This document shows positions 8,152 through 18,933 of a DNA stretch of 64,000 bases, piece by piece (within the stretch, counting starts at the first letter, position 1; each line of letters begins with the position of its first letter). The position numbers and the translations under genes are program-made. The stretch is from an uncultured Pseudomonadota bacterium (GTDB taxonomy: Bacteria; Pseudomonadota; Gammaproteobacteria; Steroidobacterales; Steroidobacteraceae). A model generated the notes under the pieces. The model saw only the letters and a program-made list of their open reading frames with translations. It did no database searches and was not told where the DNA came from. Location of the stretch: the NCBI GenBank assembly GCA_903927005.1, contig CAIYLH010000054.1, positions 1 through 64,000 on the forward strand, read 5' to 3'.

Positions 8152-9768
8152 ATGAGCGCAAATAGCATCGAACGCGACCAGATGGAGTACGACGTCCTGA
8201 TCGTCGGCGGCGGCCCAGCCGGGCTGTCCTGTGCGATCCGGCTCAAGCAGCTCAACGCGGACCTGACGGTCTGCGTGCTGGAGAAGGGCGCCGCGATCGG
8301 CGCGCAAGCCCTGTCGGGCTGCGTGATGGAGCCCCAGCCGCTGGACAAGCTGCTACCGGAGTGGCGCAACAGCCCGCCGGAGATCTGCGTGCCGGCGACG
8401 CGCGACGAATTCAGCCTGCTGACGAAGAAGCGCGCGTTCCGCATCATCACGCCGCCGCAAATGAACAATCACGGCAACTTCATCGTCTCGCTCGGACAGC
8501 TGACGCCCTACATGGCGGCGCAGGCCGAGGCGCTCGGCGTAGACGTGATCGCAGGTTTCGCTGCCGCCATGGCGTTGCACGACGACGCAGGCGCCGTGGT
8601 CGGCGTGCAGATTGGCGACATGGGCATCGACAAGGACGGCAAACCTGGGCCCAACTTCGCTCCCGGCCCGGAGATTCGCGCCCGCACGACCGTGTTCGCG
8701 GAAGGCTCACGCGGCAGCATCACCAAAACGCTGATCGCCAAGTACAGCCTCGATGCCGACAGCTCACCGCAGACCTTTGGACTGGGCTTCAAGGAAATGT
8801 GGCAGCTACCGGAAGGCCGGGTTGAGCCGGGCCTGATTCAGCACACGATCGGCTGGCCGGTGGACCGCAACACCTACGGCGGCAGCTTCCTGTATCACAT
8901 CAATGACAACCGTGTGTATATCGGCTACGTCGCCGGTCTCGACTACAAGGACCCGCGCTTCAAGCCGTTCGAGGCGTTCCAGCAGTTTAAGAATCATCCA
9001 TCGATCAAGAAACTGCTCGACGGCGGCGAACTACTGACCTACGGCGCGCGCACCATCGCAGCTGGCGGCTACCAGTCGCTGCCGAAGGTAGAGATGCCGG
9101 GCGCCATGCTGATCGGCTGTGGCGCGGGGCTGGTCAACGTGCCCAAGGTCAAGGGCGTACACCAGGCGGTCCGCTCAGGCGTACTTGCGGCCGAGCACGT
9201 CGTCGAAACCGGCGGTACTGCTGGCTTCGACGCCCGCTTCCGTGCCTCGCCGGCAATGGACGAACTGCGCAAAGTCCGCAACTTCAAGCCAGCCTTCAAG
9301 AAGGGCTTGTGGTTCGGCCTCGCCAACGGCGGCCTCGAAACGATCACTGGTGGTCGCACGCCGTGGACACTCAAGAACAAGGTCGACTACAAGCAACTGC
9401 AGCGACTGGACCAGTACACCTCGCCCGATCGCGACTGGATTGCAACGCGCGAACTCAAGCCGCGTGATCGCCAGGCGGCGGTCTACTTCGCCGGCAACAC
9501 GCACGACGACGCTCAGCCGGCACATCTGAAGGTCAGTGACACCAGCATCTGCGCGGACCAGTGCGCCAAGGAGTTCGGCAATCCGTGCCAGAACTTCTGC
9601 CCGGCCGGGGTCTACGAAATGGTCGACGACGGTGCCGGTGGCAAGCGCCTGCAGATCAATGCCTCCAACTGCGTCCACTGCAAGGCCTGCGACATCAAGG
9701 ATCCGTACGGGATCATCACCTGGACCACCCCCGAGGGCGGCTCCGGCCCCAACTACTCGAACTTCTGA
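8152..9768 (+). CDS. Electron transfer flavoprotein-ubiquinone oxidoreductase
   Basis: ETF-QO takes electrons from reduced electron-transfer flavoprotein (fed by acyl-CoA and other dehydrogenases) and passes them to ubiquinone at the inner membrane. The 538-residue protein has an N-terminal FAD motif, VLIVGGGPAGLSC, and a C-terminal 4Fe-4S domain whose cysteines are in CAKEFGNPCQNFC and CVHCKACDIKDP. I used the ATG at 8152 because it directly precedes the dinucleotide-binding fold; the frame is open much further upstream but that overlaps the M16 gene. Together with the thiolase and SDR genes it points to fatty or branched-chain acid oxidation. No etfAB is in the window. Confidence 0.95.
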   Translation: MSANSIERDQMEYDVLIVGGGPAGLSCAIRLKQLNADLTVCVLEKGAAIGAQALSGCVMEPQPLDKLLPEWRNSPPEICVPATRDEFSLLTKKRAFRIITPPQMNNHGNFIVSLGQLTPYMAAQAEALGVDVIAGFAAAMALHDDAGAVVGVQIGDMGIDKDGKPGPNFAPGPEIRARTTVFAEGSRGSITKTLIAKYSLDADSSPQTFGLGFKEMWQLPEGRVEPGLIQHTIGWPVDRNTYGGSFLYHINDNRVYIGYVAGLDYKDPRFKPFEAFQQFKNHPSIKKLLDGGELLTYGARTIAAGGYQSLPKVEMPGAMLIGCGAGLVNVPKVKGVHQAVRSGVLAAEHVVETGGTAGFDARFRASPAMDELRKVRNFKPAFKKGLWFGLANGGLETITGGRTPWTLKNKVDYKQLQRLDQYTSPDRDWIATRELKPRDRQAAVYFAGNTHDDAQPAHLKVSDTSICADQCAKEFGNPCQNFCPAGVYEMVDDGAGGKRLQINASNCVHCKACDIKDPYGIITWTTPEGGSGPNYSNF

Positions 9769-9792
9769 CGCAGACCCCGACAGGACACTGCC

Positions 9793-10392
9793 TTGAAGCT
9801 GTATTACTCGACGACCTCGCCCTACGCGCGCAAGGTGCGCGTCGTGGCGATGGAGAAGGGCCTGGCCGAACGCATCGAGCTGGTCACGGCCAATCCGTGG
9901 ACCGACCCGGCGGCCGTGCTCGCGGCCAATCCGCTTGGCAAAGTGCCGGCACTGGTCAGCGACGAGGGTCTGGCGCTCTACGACAGCCCGGTGATCTGCG
10001 AATACCTGGATACGTTGGTCGAAGAGCCGCGCCTGATCCCGGCGAACGGCAACGCGCGCTGGCAGGTGCTGCGCACGCAGGCGCTCGCCGATGGCGTTCT
10101 CGATGCCGCCGTCTCGGTAGTGCTCGATCGCCGCCGTCCCGAGGCCGAGCGCTCAATAGTGTCGCAGGAGCGCGCGAGCGAGGCGATCCGCCGCAGCGTA
10201 CAGGTACTCGCCGCCAACCTCGGCACAGCCCGCGGCAGTCTCGACCTGGGCCAACTCGCTACGGCAGTCGCGTTCGACTACCTGCAGTTTCGCCTGCCTG
10301 AAATGGACTTTGGCGCCGGCCATGCCGCCGTACGCCACTGGTGTGCCGAAGTCGGTCGCCGACCGAGCTTCACCGCCACCGTGCCAATCTGA
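9793..10392 (+). CDS. Glutathione S-transferase family protein
   Basis: This 199-residue cytosolic protein has a thioredoxin-like N-domain (MKLYYSTTSPYARKVRV) and an alpha-helical C-domain. The Ser/Tyr in TTSPYARK is where the catalytic Ser or Cys of bacterial GSTs lies, and NPLGKVPAL with DSPVICEYL forms the glutathione site. The start is TTG at 9793, chosen because the first beta-strand begins there and no ATG or GTG fits. It is 24 bases after ETF-QO and probably co-transcribed. The substrate is unknown. Confidence 0.88.
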   Translation: MKLYYSTTSPYARKVRVVAMEKGLAERIELVTANPWTDPAAVLAANPLGKVPALVSDEGLALYDSPVICEYLDTLVEEPRLIPANGNARWQVLRTQALADGVLDAAVSVVLDRRRPEAERSIVSQERASEAIRRSVQVLAANLGTARGSLDLGQLATAVAFDYLQFRLPEMDFGAGHAAVRHWCAEVGRRPSFTATVPI

Positions 10393-10409
10393 CTCCCTGG
10401 AGCCATTGA

Positions 10410-11360
10410 ATGACGAAGGAACTGTTCCAGCCGCTATCGGGCAACGTAATGCCCCGCTTCGGCGGACCGGCAACGTTCATGCGCCTGCCGGCCTGCGAGC
10501 TGGAGGCGAATCTGGACGTCGCGTTCATCGGGGTGCCGCTCGACATCGGCACCTCCAATCGGCCCGGCGCACGCCTCGCACCGCGGCAGATCCGCGATGA
10601 ATCACGGATGCTGCGACCGTACAACATGGCAACCCGCGCCGCGCCGTTCGATTCGCTGCGCATCGCCGACGTGGGCGACGTCGCGATCAACACGTTCAAT
10701 CTGCAGAAGAGCATGGGCATCATCGAGTCGCACTACGACCGGCTGCTCGACACTGGCGCAAAGCCGCTGACGATGGGCGGCGACCACACGATCGTGCTGC
10801 CGATCCTGCGCGCCCTGCATCGCCGCCATGGGCCGATCGGGCTCGTCCATGTCGACGCACATGCCGACATCAACGATGAAATGTTCGGCGAGAAGATCGC
10901 GCACGGCACGCCGTTCCGGCGTGCGGTCGAGGAAGGACTGCTGGACTGCAACCGCGTGGTGCAGATCGGCCTGCGCGGCACCGGCTACGCCGCCGACGAC
11001 TTCGACTGGTCGCGCAACCAGGGCTTCCAGGTAGTGACGGCGGAAGAATGCTGGCACCACTCGCTCGCGCCGCTGATGCAGGACGTCGCGCGCCGTCTGG
11101 CCGGCGGCCCGGTCTACATCAGCTTCGACATCGACGGCCTCGATCCCGCCTACGCGCCGGGCACCGGCACGGTGGAGATTGGCGGACTCACGGTGCCGCA
11201 GGGGCTGGAGGTCGTGCGCGGCTGCCACGGCCTCGACATCGTCGGCGGCGACCTGGTGGAGGTCAGCCCGCCCTACGACACCTCGGGCAATACGGCGCTG
11301 CTGGGCGCGAGCCTCCTCTACGAGATGCTGTGCGTGCTACCTGGCGTGCAGCGCCGCTGA
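10410..11360 (+). CDS. Agmatinase / guanidino-acid ureohydrolase
   Basis: This 316-residue cytosolic manganese enzyme of the arginase-agmatinase family hydrolyses a guanidino compound to urea and an amine or amino compound. The metal-binding motifs GGDHT, VDAHADI and SFDIDGLDP are all present, as is the substrate-loop EVSPPYD. The N-terminal FGGPATFMRLP is typical of the SpeB, guanidinobutyrase and guanidinopropionase subgroup. Agmatine is the default substrate, but guanidinobutyrate cannot be excluded from sequence alone. It starts 17 bases after the GST gene. Confidence 0.9.
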   Translation: MTKELFQPLSGNVMPRFGGPATFMRLPACELEANLDVAFIGVPLDIGTSNRPGARLAPRQIRDESRMLRPYNMATRAAPFDSLRIADVGDVAINTFNLQKSMGIIESHYDRLLDTGAKPLTMGGDHTIVLPILRALHRRHGPIGLVHVDAHADINDEMFGEKIAHGTPFRRAVEEGLLDCNRVVQIGLRGTGYAADDFDWSRNQGFQVVTAEECWHHSLAPLMQDVARRLAGGPVYISFDIDGLDPAYAPGTGTVEIGGLTVPQGLEVVRGCHGLDIVGGDLVEVSPPYDTSGNTALLGASLLYEMLCVLPGVQRR

Positions 11361-11517
11361 AGCGGGCGGGGTTCAATCGCGTGCCCATGAACACACCGAT
11401 CCGGGTTCCCGCGCCTAGTCGCCTAACGCCCGACCCGCGTGCGCCGCAGCCGTTGCTCCTGCCGAACCTGCCCCCGGCGGCCAGCACGGCGCCACACCTG
11501 CCGGCGCTGGAGGGTGG

Positions 11518-12618
11518 GTGACTCTCATAGAGCGCTACCTCGCGGAAATCGCCGCCCACAGCTACGCCGCCGACGACGCACAGCGCGCAGCGATCGCCCA
11601 GCTGGAGGACCTCCGCCAGCGCTTGGAGCGCAGCCAGCGGCGCGAATCGAGTCTGTGGTGGCGCTTGCGGGCCACGTTGGGACTGGTACCTGCCCGTCGG
11701 CCGGTACGCGGCCTGTACCTGTGGGGCGGTGTCGGCCGCGGCAAGACCCTGCTGATGGACCTTTTTGTCGATTCGCTCGGGGTGCCGGCCGTGCGCGTGC
11801 ACTTCCACCGCTTCATGCACGACGTGCATGCCCGCCTGACGGCGCTGCGCGATGAGGCACTGATCGATCCGCTGGCGCGGATAGCCACGGACATCGCAGC
11901 GGACACGCGCGTTTTATGCTTTGACGAGCTATACGTCAGCGACATAGCCGATGCGATGCTGCTGGCTGGCCTGTTCGACGGCCTGGTAGCGGCCGGCGTG
12001 ACACTCGTGTTCACCTCCAACACGCCGCCGCTCGGGCTCTACCCCGGTGGCCTGCAGCGCAGCCGCTTCCTGCCTGCCATCGCCCTGCTGCAGAGCGCAA
12101 CGACGGTAGTAGAGGTGGACGGCGGCACTGACTACCGGCTGCGGGAACTGGAGCGCGCGCCGCTGTATCTGGATGCGGATGGCAGCAGCGACGCTGAGCT
12201 CAAACGCCGCTTCGTGGCAATCGCCGGCAGCGCGGGGGCCGCCGGTGGAACGCTGCAAATCGAAGGCCGGCCGATCAGGGTGCGGCTCCACCATGCGGGC
12301 ATCGCCTGGTTCGACTTCACCGCACTGTGCTCGGATCCGCGCGGCACGGCCGACTACATCGAGATCGCGCGCCAGTTCCATACGCTGCTGCTGTCCGCCA
12401 TACCGCAGTTCGAGGCCACCGCCGACAACGAAGCGCGGCGCTTCGTCGCGCTGGTCGACGAATTGTACGAACGGGGCGTCAAGCTGGTGGTGTCGGCAGC
12501 AGCGCCTGCCGAACAGCTGTATCATGGACAACGGTTGCAATTTGAATTCCGGCGCACGACCAGTCGGCTCGCCGAAATGCAGTCGCACGAGTATCTGGCT
12601 CAGCCCCACCGCCCCTAA
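11518..12618 (+). CDS. zapE: Cell division protein ZapE (AFG1-like ATPase)
   Basis: This 366-residue P-loop ATPase of the AFG1/ZapE family associates with FtsZ and modulates the Z-ring during constriction and stress in Escherichia coli. The Walker A is GGVGRGKTLLMD, and the Walker B/sensor stretch is CFDELYVSDIADAMLL, followed by VFTSNTPP. Residues near 290-320 (EARRFVALVDELYERGVKL) match the family C-terminus. The start is GTG at 11518, giving the normal N-terminus TLIERY; there is no closer ATG. The start overlaps the stop of a 44-residue upstream frame as GTGA, whose reality is doubtful. Confidence 0.93.
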   Translation: MTLIERYLAEIAAHSYAADDAQRAAIAQLEDLRQRLERSQRRESSLWWRLRATLGLVPARRPVRGLYLWGGVGRGKTLLMDLFVDSLGVPAVRVHFHRFMHDVHARLTALRDEALIDPLARIATDIAADTRVLCFDELYVSDIADAMLLAGLFDGLVAAGVTLVFTSNTPPLGLYPGGLQRSRFLPAIALLQSATTVVEVDGGTDYRLRELERAPLYLDADGSSDAELKRRFVAIAGSAGAAGGTLQIEGRPIRVRLHHAGIAWFDFTALCSDPRGTADYIEIARQFHTLLLSAIPQFEATADNEARRFVALVDELYERGVKLVVSAAAPAEQLYHGQRLQFEFRRTTSRLAEMQSHEYLAQPHRP

Positions 12619-12639
12619 GACGCATGACGCGTCGCTTTT
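12619..12639 (+). terminator. Weak hairpin and T-run after zapE
   Basis: GACGC and GCGTC form a five-pair stem directly behind the zapE stop codon, followed by GC and TTTT. The stem is short, so termination would be partial. Confidence 0.3.
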
Positions 12640-12655
12640 GGTTACAATCGCAACC
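12640..12655 (+). promoter_or_regulatory. Candidate MarR operator overlapping a -10 box
   Basis: GGTTACAATCGCAACC is an imperfect palindrome (12 of 16 positions symmetric) and contains TACAAT, a good -10 hexamer. It lies directly before the GTG at 12660, the likely start of the MarR gene, so an autoregulatory operator is plausible. Confidence 0.35.
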
Positions 12656-12659
12656 AATC

Positions 12660-13220
12660 GTGAAGCCCGCGACCTCCGCAGACCTGCCACGCACGCTCGA
12701 CCTGGAGCGCTTCCTGCCCTACCGGCTGTCCGTACTCGCCAATACGATGAGTACTGCCATCGCCGGCGCCTATGCCGAGCGCTTCCAGCTTTCCATCCCC
12801 GAATGGCGCGTGCTGGCGGTACTGGCGCGCAACCCCGACCTCTCCGCAGCGCAGGTGGCGCAGCGCACGGCGATGGACAAGGTCGCCGTCAGCCGCGCCG
12901 TCGCCTCGCTGTCGCGCACTCAGCGCATCGAGCGCAGCGTCGAGGAATCCGACCGGCGGCGCTCGCGCCTGCGCCTGACCGCAGGCGGGCACGCAGTCTA
13001 TGACGAGGTTGTACCCTGGGCGCTGGCGTACGAGGAGGCCGTGCTCCGCGGCATCCCGCCGCAAGTCCACGCGGCGCTGCACGACCTGCTCAACGACCTG
13101 ACCCTGCGGGCACTAGCGCTCGCGAACACCCTTCCCGTCACGGACCAGAACGTCGTCGCAGCCGACGTGGTTCCGCCTGCTTCCCTAGACCACAACGCGC
13201 TGCGAACCTCGAGGGGATAA
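12660..13220 (+). CDS. MarR family transcriptional regulator
   Basis: This winged-helix DNA-binding protein has about 186 residues from GTG 12660. The wHTH is clear: PEWRVLAVLARNPDLSAAQV, then MDKVAVSRAVASL (recognition helix) and the wing ESDRRRSRLRLTAGG. The dimerisation helices flank it. An ATG at 12624 would add 12 residues but would place a palindromic -10 region inside the coding sequence, so I prefer the GTG. The gene ends two bases before the NAD-GDH start, so it is probably co-transcribed with it and may control glutamate catabolism or itself. The effector is unknown. Confidence 0.85.
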   Translation: MKPATSADLPRTLDLERFLPYRLSVLANTMSTAIAGAYAERFQLSIPEWRVLAVLARNPDLSAAQVAQRTAMDKVAVSRAVASLSRTQRIERSVEESDRRRSRLRLTAGGHAVYDEVVPWALAYEEAVLRGIPPQVHAALHDLLNDLTLRALALANTLPVTDQNVVAADVVPPASLDHNALRTSRG

Positions 13221-13222
13221 CC

Positions 13223-16200
13223 ATGCTCGGCAAAGTTCCGGCCAGCCGCCTGCGGTTGATTGAAGGCATCGTTCGAGTCGCACGCGGCCGCGCCAAGGCG
13301 TCCGACCGCGTACTGACCGAAATGTTCGTACGGCGATATTTCCACGGCGTTGCCGAGGAAGACATGGTTGCGCGCGGGCCCGAGCAACTCGCCGCCGCCG
13401 CCCTCGCCCACCTCGCCGGTGCGCGCACGCGCAAGGCCGGCCGCCCCTGGGTGCGCGTCTTCAACCCCGACCCGGCAATCGATGGCTTCCGCTCGAAGCA
13501 CACCCTGGTGATGCTCGTCAGCGATGACATGCCGTTTCTGGTCGATTCGATGAGCATGGCTGCGAATCAGGCAGGCCTGGCGGTACACCTGATCGTGCAC
13601 CCGGTCATCGACGGGCGTCGGGACCGCAGCGGACGGCTTGCGCAGATCGTCGAGCCGAACACCAATGGCCGCGCCGAGTCGTGGCAGATGCTCGAGGTCG
13701 ACCGCGAAGCCGATCCGGTACGACTCGCCGCACTGGCCAAGCGCCTGGTCGCGTCGTTGGACGACGTACGCGTCGCAGTCGCCGACTGGAGCGAGATGCG
13801 GGGTCGCGTACACGACATTTCAGCGTCGCTCGAACGGTTGCCGCTGCCGCTCGCCGCCGGCGAGGCGGCCGAAGCCCGCGCACTGCTCGACTGGATGAAC
13901 GAAAACCACTTTACGCTCCTCGGACACCGCTACTACCGACTCGAGCGCGGCCGCAGCAGCGACCGGCTGGTACCGGATCCCGCCTCCGGCCTCGGCATCC
14001 TGCGCGCGCGCCGCGCGGGCCACCCGCTGCGCAACGTGACCCTCACCGGTGCCGTACGTGATCACGCCCGCGCACCTACGCTGCTGGTGATCACCAAGGC
14101 AAACACCGTTTCCACGGTGCACCGCCCGGTGTACCTCGATTACGTCGGCATCAAGACTTTCAACGCCCGCGGCGAAGTGACCGGCGAACACCGTTTCCTG
14201 GGCTTGTGGACCTCGAGCGCCTACAGCCGCAGCCCGCATGAGATCCCGGTGCTGCGCCACAAGGTGCAGAAAGTCATCGATCACTTTGGTCTGGCGCCAG
14301 CCAGTCACGATGCGAAGGCGGTGCTGCACGTACTGGAGACGTATCCGCGGGATGAACTGTTCCAGGCCACGACCGACGACTTGATTAAAATCGTGCGCGG
14401 CATCGTTAACCTGTACGACCGCCAGGTGGTGCGCCTGTTCGTGCGCCGCGATGGCTTCCAGCGGTTCTGGTCGTGCCTGCTGTACGTGCCACGCGACCGC
14501 TACAACACCGAAGTACGGCGTCGCATCGAGGCCATCCTCAGCGAGGCGCTGGGCGGCACGGCCGTCGAATCGACCGTGCAGCTGTCGGAGTCGGTGCTCG
14601 CCCGCGTACACCTGATCGTGCGCTCGCCCGCGCAAGCGACGGCCGCAAATGCCGCCGAGATCGAACGGCGCATCACCGAGGCGGTACTGACCTGGAGCGA
14701 CGCGCTGCGTGAGGCGCTGGCCGCCCGCTCGGACGAGGCCGCCGCGCTACGCCTGCTCGCCCGCTACGGCCGCAACCTGCCGGCAGCCTATACCGAGGAC
14801 ACCCTACCCGCCGACGCGGCCGCCGACATTGAAGTGCTCGAGACGCTCGCCAGTGCACCGGACGGATTGCGCCTAGGCCTGTATCGCCCCGCAGGCGCCG
14901 CCGCCGGACGAATCAACCTCAAGCTATATCGCCGCGGCGAGCCACGCGCGATCTCCGACGTGCTGCCTACGCTGGAGAACCTTGGCCTGAGGCTGATCAG
15001 TGAACGGCCTTACCAGATCAACCTCGGTGGCGAGGGCGCACTGTGGATCCAGGACTTCGAGCTGGAGCAGCGCTCGACGCCTGGCATCGACCTGGTCGCT
15101 GACGGCCCGCGCCTGGCCGCGTCAATCATCGCGCTGTGGTCGGGCCAGGCCGAAAACGACGGCTTCAACCGCCTGATTCTCGGCGCCCGCCTCAGCTGGC
15201 GCGAGACGGTGGTGCTGCGTGCGTACTGCCGCTGGCTGCTGCAGACCGGCATTCCATTCAGCCAGCAGTATATGGAGAGCGTGCTCACCGCGAACGCCCG
15301 TGCGGCCGGGCGGCTTGCACGGCTGTTCACCGTGCAGTTCGATCCCTCGTTGGGTGAGCGCCAGCGGGCAACTCAGACGGCGCGCCTGCGCCGCGAACTG
15401 GACACGACGCTGGCCGCAGTCGCGCGCCTGGACGAAGACCGCATCCTGCGCGCCTTCCGCGCGGCGATCGAGGCGACGCTGCGCACGAATTACTTCCAGC
15501 AAGGCGCCGACGGTGGGCCGAAGTCCTACCTGTCGCTGAAACTCGACCCCGCAAACGTGCCCGGCGTGCCCGAACCGCGACCGATGTTCGAGATCTGGGT
15601 CCACTCACCGCGCGTCGAAGGCGTACACCTGCGCAAGGGCCGCGTCGCACGCGGCGGGCTGCGCTGGTCGGACCGCTACGAGGACTTCCGCACCGAAGTG
15701 CTGGGCCTGATGAAGGCGCAACACGTGAAGAACACGGTGATCGTGCCGGTCGGCGCCAAGGGCGGCTTCGTCTGCCGACGCCTGCCCGCAGCGCGCGAAG
15801 CGCAGAATCAGGAAGTCATCGGCTGCTACCAGACGTTCGTGCGCGCCTTACTCGACGTCACCGACAACATCGTTGACGGCAAGGTAGTGCCGCCGGCCTC
15901 GACCGTACGGCGAGACCGCGACGACACCTACCTCGTAGTCGCTGCGGACAAGGGCACGGCCTCGTTCTCCGATATCGCCAACGGCATCTCGGCCGAATAC
16001 CACTTCTGGCTGGGCGACGCGTTCGCCTCGGGCGGCTCTGCCGGCTACGATCACAAGAAAATCGCGATTACCTCGCGCGGGGCCTGGGAGTGCGTAAAGC
16101 GCCACTTCCGCGAACTCTCGCTAGACGTCGACAGCCAATCGTTCACGGTAGTGGGTATCGGCGACATGTCCGGCGATGTGTTTGGCAACGGCCTGCTGCG

Positions 16201-18037
16201 CTCCCCGCAAACGCAACTGGTCGCAGCGTTCAACCACCAGCACATCTTCATCGACCCGGCACCAGACGCCGCTCGCAGCTTCCGTGAGCGTCAAAGACTG
16301 TTCAACCTGCCTCGCTCGGGTTGGTCGGACTACGACACGCGCCTGCTTTCCAGCGGCGGTGGAGTCTGGTCCCGCGCTGAAAAGTCGATCCGACTGCCGC
16401 GCGAGGCGCGTACGCTGCTCGGCCTCGGCGCCGAGGCCCTGCCGCCGAACGAGATCATCCGCGCGATCCTGCGGATGCAAGTCGACCTGCTGTGGAACGG
16501 TGGCATCGGCACCTACGTCAAAGCCAGCTCCGAAAGCCACGCCGCGGTCGGCGACCGCGCCAACGACGCATTGCGCGTCGACGGCCGCGAGCTGCGCTGC
16601 CGGGTCGTTGGCGAGGGCGGCAATCTGGGCTTCTCGCAGTTGGGTCGGGTCGAGTACGCGCTCTCCGGCGGGCGCCTCAACACCGACTTCATCGACAACT
16701 CTGGCGGCGTCAACTGCTCTGACCTTGAGGTCAACATCAAGATTCTGTTGCGCCTTGCCGAGCAGCGCCGCGGACTGAAGCGTCCGGCGCGCGACCGGCT
16801 GCTGGCAGGGATGACCGAGGCGGTCTCAGCCCTCGTGCTACGCAACAACTACCTGCAGACGCAGGCCATCAGCGCGCTCGAGTCGCGCTCGCTCGAGCGC
16901 GCCTCGGAGCACGCCTACGCGATCGGCTTCCTCGAGCGCGGCGGCGATCTGGACCGGGAAATCGAGTTCCTGCCCTCGCAGGCGGCGCTGACCGAGCGTA
17001 TCCAGAAAGGCCGCGGACTGACCCGTCCGGAACTGGCGATCCTGCTGTCTTACTCCAAGATCTGGATTCACCACCAGATCATCGAGTCCGACGTGCCGGA
17101 AGACCCGTACTTGTCGAACGAGCTGCAGCGTTACTTCCCGCCCGCCCTGTTTGATCGCTACCACGACCTGCTGAAGGACCATCCGCTGCGCCGCGAGATC
17201 ATCGCGACCGCGACCACCAACAGCATCGTCAACCGCATGGGGCCCGTGTTCGCCATGCGCGTCGCGGAAGATACCGGCGCGAGCCTCGGCGCGATCACCC
17301 GCGCCTATGCCATTGCTCGCGAGAGCACCTCGATTCGCGAACTGTGGCGCGACGTCGAGGCGCTGGACAACCGCATACCGGCGGCACTGCAGTACGACAT
17401 GCACAATGCCACCGCGCGCGCACTGCGTCTGGCAACGTACTGGATCCTCGCTCACCACGGCCGCTCGCTGCAGGTTGAGCCTGCGGTCGCGAAACTGCGG
17501 CCAGGACTGGCGGAACTCGTCGCCGCGGCGCCAGCCCTGGTGGCAGGCCGCCTCGGCGAACGACTCGCCGGGCACCGCAACTACATGGTCAAGAGCGGTG
17601 TTCCCGCGCCGCTAGCGGCGCGGGTCTCGGCTCTGGAACTGCTGCAGTCAGGCCTGTACATCGTCGAGCTGGCAACGCGCCGGCGGGCACCGCTGATGAC
17701 GGTTGCACGGGTCTACCTGCACCTGGGTAACGTGCTGGACCTGGACAGCCTGCGACTGCAAATCGATGCACTGCAGACCAGCGGCCACTGGCAGTCGGTC
17801 GCCCGCAGCTCGCTGCGCGAGGACCTTTACCGCCTGCACAGCGATCTGACGGACCTGGTGCTGGCACGCGGCGTACGCGGCGATCCGGCCAAGGCGGCGA
17901 GCGCCTGGCTTGAAAGCCGGCGCGACGCGGTCGGTCACCTGCGGCGGATTTTCGCCGACATGGCCGCTGGCGGCGCCGTCGACTTCCCCACCCTGTCGGT
18001 CGCGCTGCAGTCGCTGCGGCGGCTCACCGGAACTTGA
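13223..18037 (+). CDS. NAD-specific glutamate dehydrogenase, large (180 kDa) class
   Basis: The protein has 1604 residues, the size of the large bacterial NAD-GDH class (called gdhB in Pseudomonas). It oxidises glutamate to 2-oxoglutarate and ammonium in the catabolic direction. The long N-terminal half carries ACT-like regulatory segments known for this class, with [13 protein letters not shown] near residue 230. The catalytic core is in the second half: [20 protein letters not shown], then [12 protein letters not shown] with the substrate lysine, then [11 protein letters not shown] and [17 protein letters not shown]. The start ATG at 13223 has a strong GAGGGG site. It follows the MarR gene directly. 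Family members are allosterically regulated, but which effectors act here cannot be seen. Confidence 0.96.
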   Translation: MLGKVPASRLRLIEGIVRVARGRAKASDRVLTEMFVRRYFHGVAEEDMVARGPEQLAAAALAHLAGARTRKAGRPWVRVFNPDPAIDGFRSKHTLVMLVSDDMPFLVDSMSMAANQAGLAVHLIVHPVIDGRRDRSGRLAQIVEPNTNGRAESWQMLEVDREADPVRLAALAKRLVASLDDVRVAVADWSEMRGRVHDISASLERLPLPLAAGEAAEARALLDWMNENHFTLLGHRYYRLERGRSSDRLVPDPASGLGILRARRAGHPLRNVTLTGAVRDHARAPTLLVITKANTVSTVHRPVYLDYVGIKTFNARGEVTGEHRFLGLWTSSAYSRSPHEIPVLRHKVQKVIDHFGLAPASHDAKAVLHVLETYPRDELFQATTDDLIKIVRGIVNLYDRQVVRLFVRRDGFQRFWSCLLYVPRDRYNTEVRRRIEAILSEALGGTAVESTVQLSESVLARVHLIVRSPAQATAANAAEIERRITEAVLTWSDALREALAARSDEAAALRLLARYGRNLPAAYTEDTLPADAAADIEVLETLASAPDGLRLGLYRPAGAAAGRINLKLYRRGEPRAISDVLPTLENLGLRLISERPYQINLGGEGALWIQDFELEQRSTPGIDLVADGPRLAASIIALWSGQAENDGFNRLILGARLSWRETVVLRAYCRWLLQTGIPFSQQYMESVLTANARAAGRLARLFTVQFDPSLGERQRATQTARLRRELDTTLAAVARLDEDRILRAFRAAIEATLRTNYFQQGADGGPKSYLSLKLDPANVPGVPEPRPMFEIWVHSPRVEGVHLRKGRVARGGLRWSDRYEDFRTEVLGLMKAQHVKNTVIVPVGAKGGFVCRRLPAAREAQNQEVIGCYQTFVRALLDVTDNIVDGKVVPPASTVRRDRDDTYLVVAADKGTASFSDIANGISAEYHFWLGDAFASGGSAGYDHKKIAITSRGAWECVKRHFRELSLDVDSQSFTVVGIGDMSGDVFGNGLLRSPQTQLVAAFNHQHIFIDPAPDAARSFRERQRLFNLPRSGWSDYDTRLLSSGGGVWSRAEKSIRLPREARTLLGLGAEALPPNEIIRAILRMQVDLLWNGGIGTYVKASSESHAAVGDRANDALRVDGRELRCRVVGEGGNLGFSQLGRVEYALSGGRLNTDFIDNSGGVNCSDLEVNIKILLRLAEQRRGLKRPARDRLLAGMTEAVSALVLRNNYLQTQAISALESRSLERASEHAYAIGFLERGGDLDREIEFLPSQAALTERIQKGRGLTRPELAILLSYSKIWIHHQIIESDVPEDPYLSNELQRYFPPALFDRYHDLLKDHPLRREIIATATTNSIVNRMGPVFAMRVAEDTGASLGAITRAYAIARESTSIRELWRDVEALDNRIPAALQYDMHNATARALRLATYWILAHHGRSLQVEPAVAKLRPGLAELVAAAPALVAGRLGERLAGHRNYMVKSGVPAPLAARVSALELLQSGLYIVELATRRRAPLMTVARVYLHLGNVLDLDSLRLQIDALQTSGHWQSVARSSLREDLYRLHSDLTDLVLARGVRGDPAKAASAWLESRRDAVGHLRRIFADMAAGGAVDFPTLSVALQSLRRLTGT

Positions 18038-18128
18038 CCGCGCAGCGGGCAAACCACACTGGACCGGTTGCGGCCCAGCGGCTAGCCTGCGCGCTCGATG
18101 CCTCACGCCCCCACTGGAGACTTCCTCT

Positions 18129-18887
18129 GTGACTTCATCCGCCGGTTCGCTTGCCCTGTTGCGCCATGGCCAGAGCACATGGAACCTCGAGAACCTTTTT
18201 ACCGGCTGGACCGACGTCGAGCTGACCGAGCAGGGCCGCGCTGAGGCGGCCGAGGCAGGTCGCCTGCTCGCCGCCGAGGGCATCGCCTTCGACCAGGCCT
18301 ATACCTCGGTTCTCAAGCGCGCGATCCGCACGCTGTGGATCGCACTCGACTCGATGGAACGAATGTGGCTCCCGGTGGAGGGCAGCTGGCGCCTCAACGA
18401 GCGCCACTATGGCGCACTACAGGGACTGGACAAGGCGCAGACGGTCGCCGCGCATGGCGCCGAACAGGTCAAAATCTGGCGCCGCAGCTACGACATCCCG
18501 CCGCCGGCGCTGACCAGCGACGATCCGCGCCACCCGCGCTTCGACGAACGCTACCGCCTGCTCGCACCATCGGATCTGCCGGCAACCGAGTCGCTCAAGG
18601 ACACGCTCGCACGAGTAGAGCCGTTCTGGCGCGACCGCATCGCGCCAGACCTGCGCGCCGGGCGCAACGTACTGATCGTCGCGCACGGCAACAGCCTGCG
18701 CGCACTGGTGAAGATGCTGGACGGGATGAGCGAAGCCGACATCGTCGAGTTCAACATCCCAACCGGCGTACCGATCATCTATGACCTGGACGCCAACCTG
18801 AACTCGCGTGGCCGGCGGTTCCTCGGTGACCCGGCGGCGATTGCCGCAGCGGCCGAGGCAGTCCGGCGGCAAACCGAAAAGAAGTGA
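18129..18887 (+). CDS. gpmA: 2,3-bisphosphoglycerate-dependent phosphoglycerate mutase
   Basis: This 252-residue cytosolic glycolytic enzyme interconverts 3- and 2-phosphoglycerate through a phosphohistidine. The nucleophile His13 is in [23 protein letters not shown] and [15 protein letters not shown] carry the other active-site residues, and FNIPTGVP is typical of the dPGM branch. I used the GTG at 18129, with GGAG upstream, because earlier starts lie within the GDH gene. A convergent ferredoxin gene follows. Confidence 0.94.
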   Translation: MTSSAGSLALLRHGQSTWNLENLFTGWTDVELTEQGRAEAAEAGRLLAAEGIAFDQAYTSVLKRAIRTLWIALDSMERMWLPVEGSWRLNERHYGALQGLDKAQTVAAHGAEQVKIWRRSYDIPPPALTSDDPRHPRFDERYRLLAPSDLPATESLKDTLARVEPFWRDRIAPDLRAGRNVLIVAHGNSLRALVKMLDGMSEADIVEFNIPTGVPIIYDLDANLNSRGRRFLGDPAAIAAAAEAVRRQTEKK

Positions 18888-18891
18888 GTGA

Positions 18892-18924
18892 CGGCAGCAG
18901 CGGCACGGGCCGCTCCTGCTGCCG
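18892..18924. terminator. Bidirectional hairpin between gpmA and the ferredoxin gene
   Basis: CGGCAGCAG and CTGCTGCCG pair across a GC-rich centre that itself can pair (CGGC with GCCG). It fills the short gap between two convergent stop codons, but lacks a T-run on either side. Confidence 0.5.
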
Positions 18925-18933
18925 CCGCGCGAC

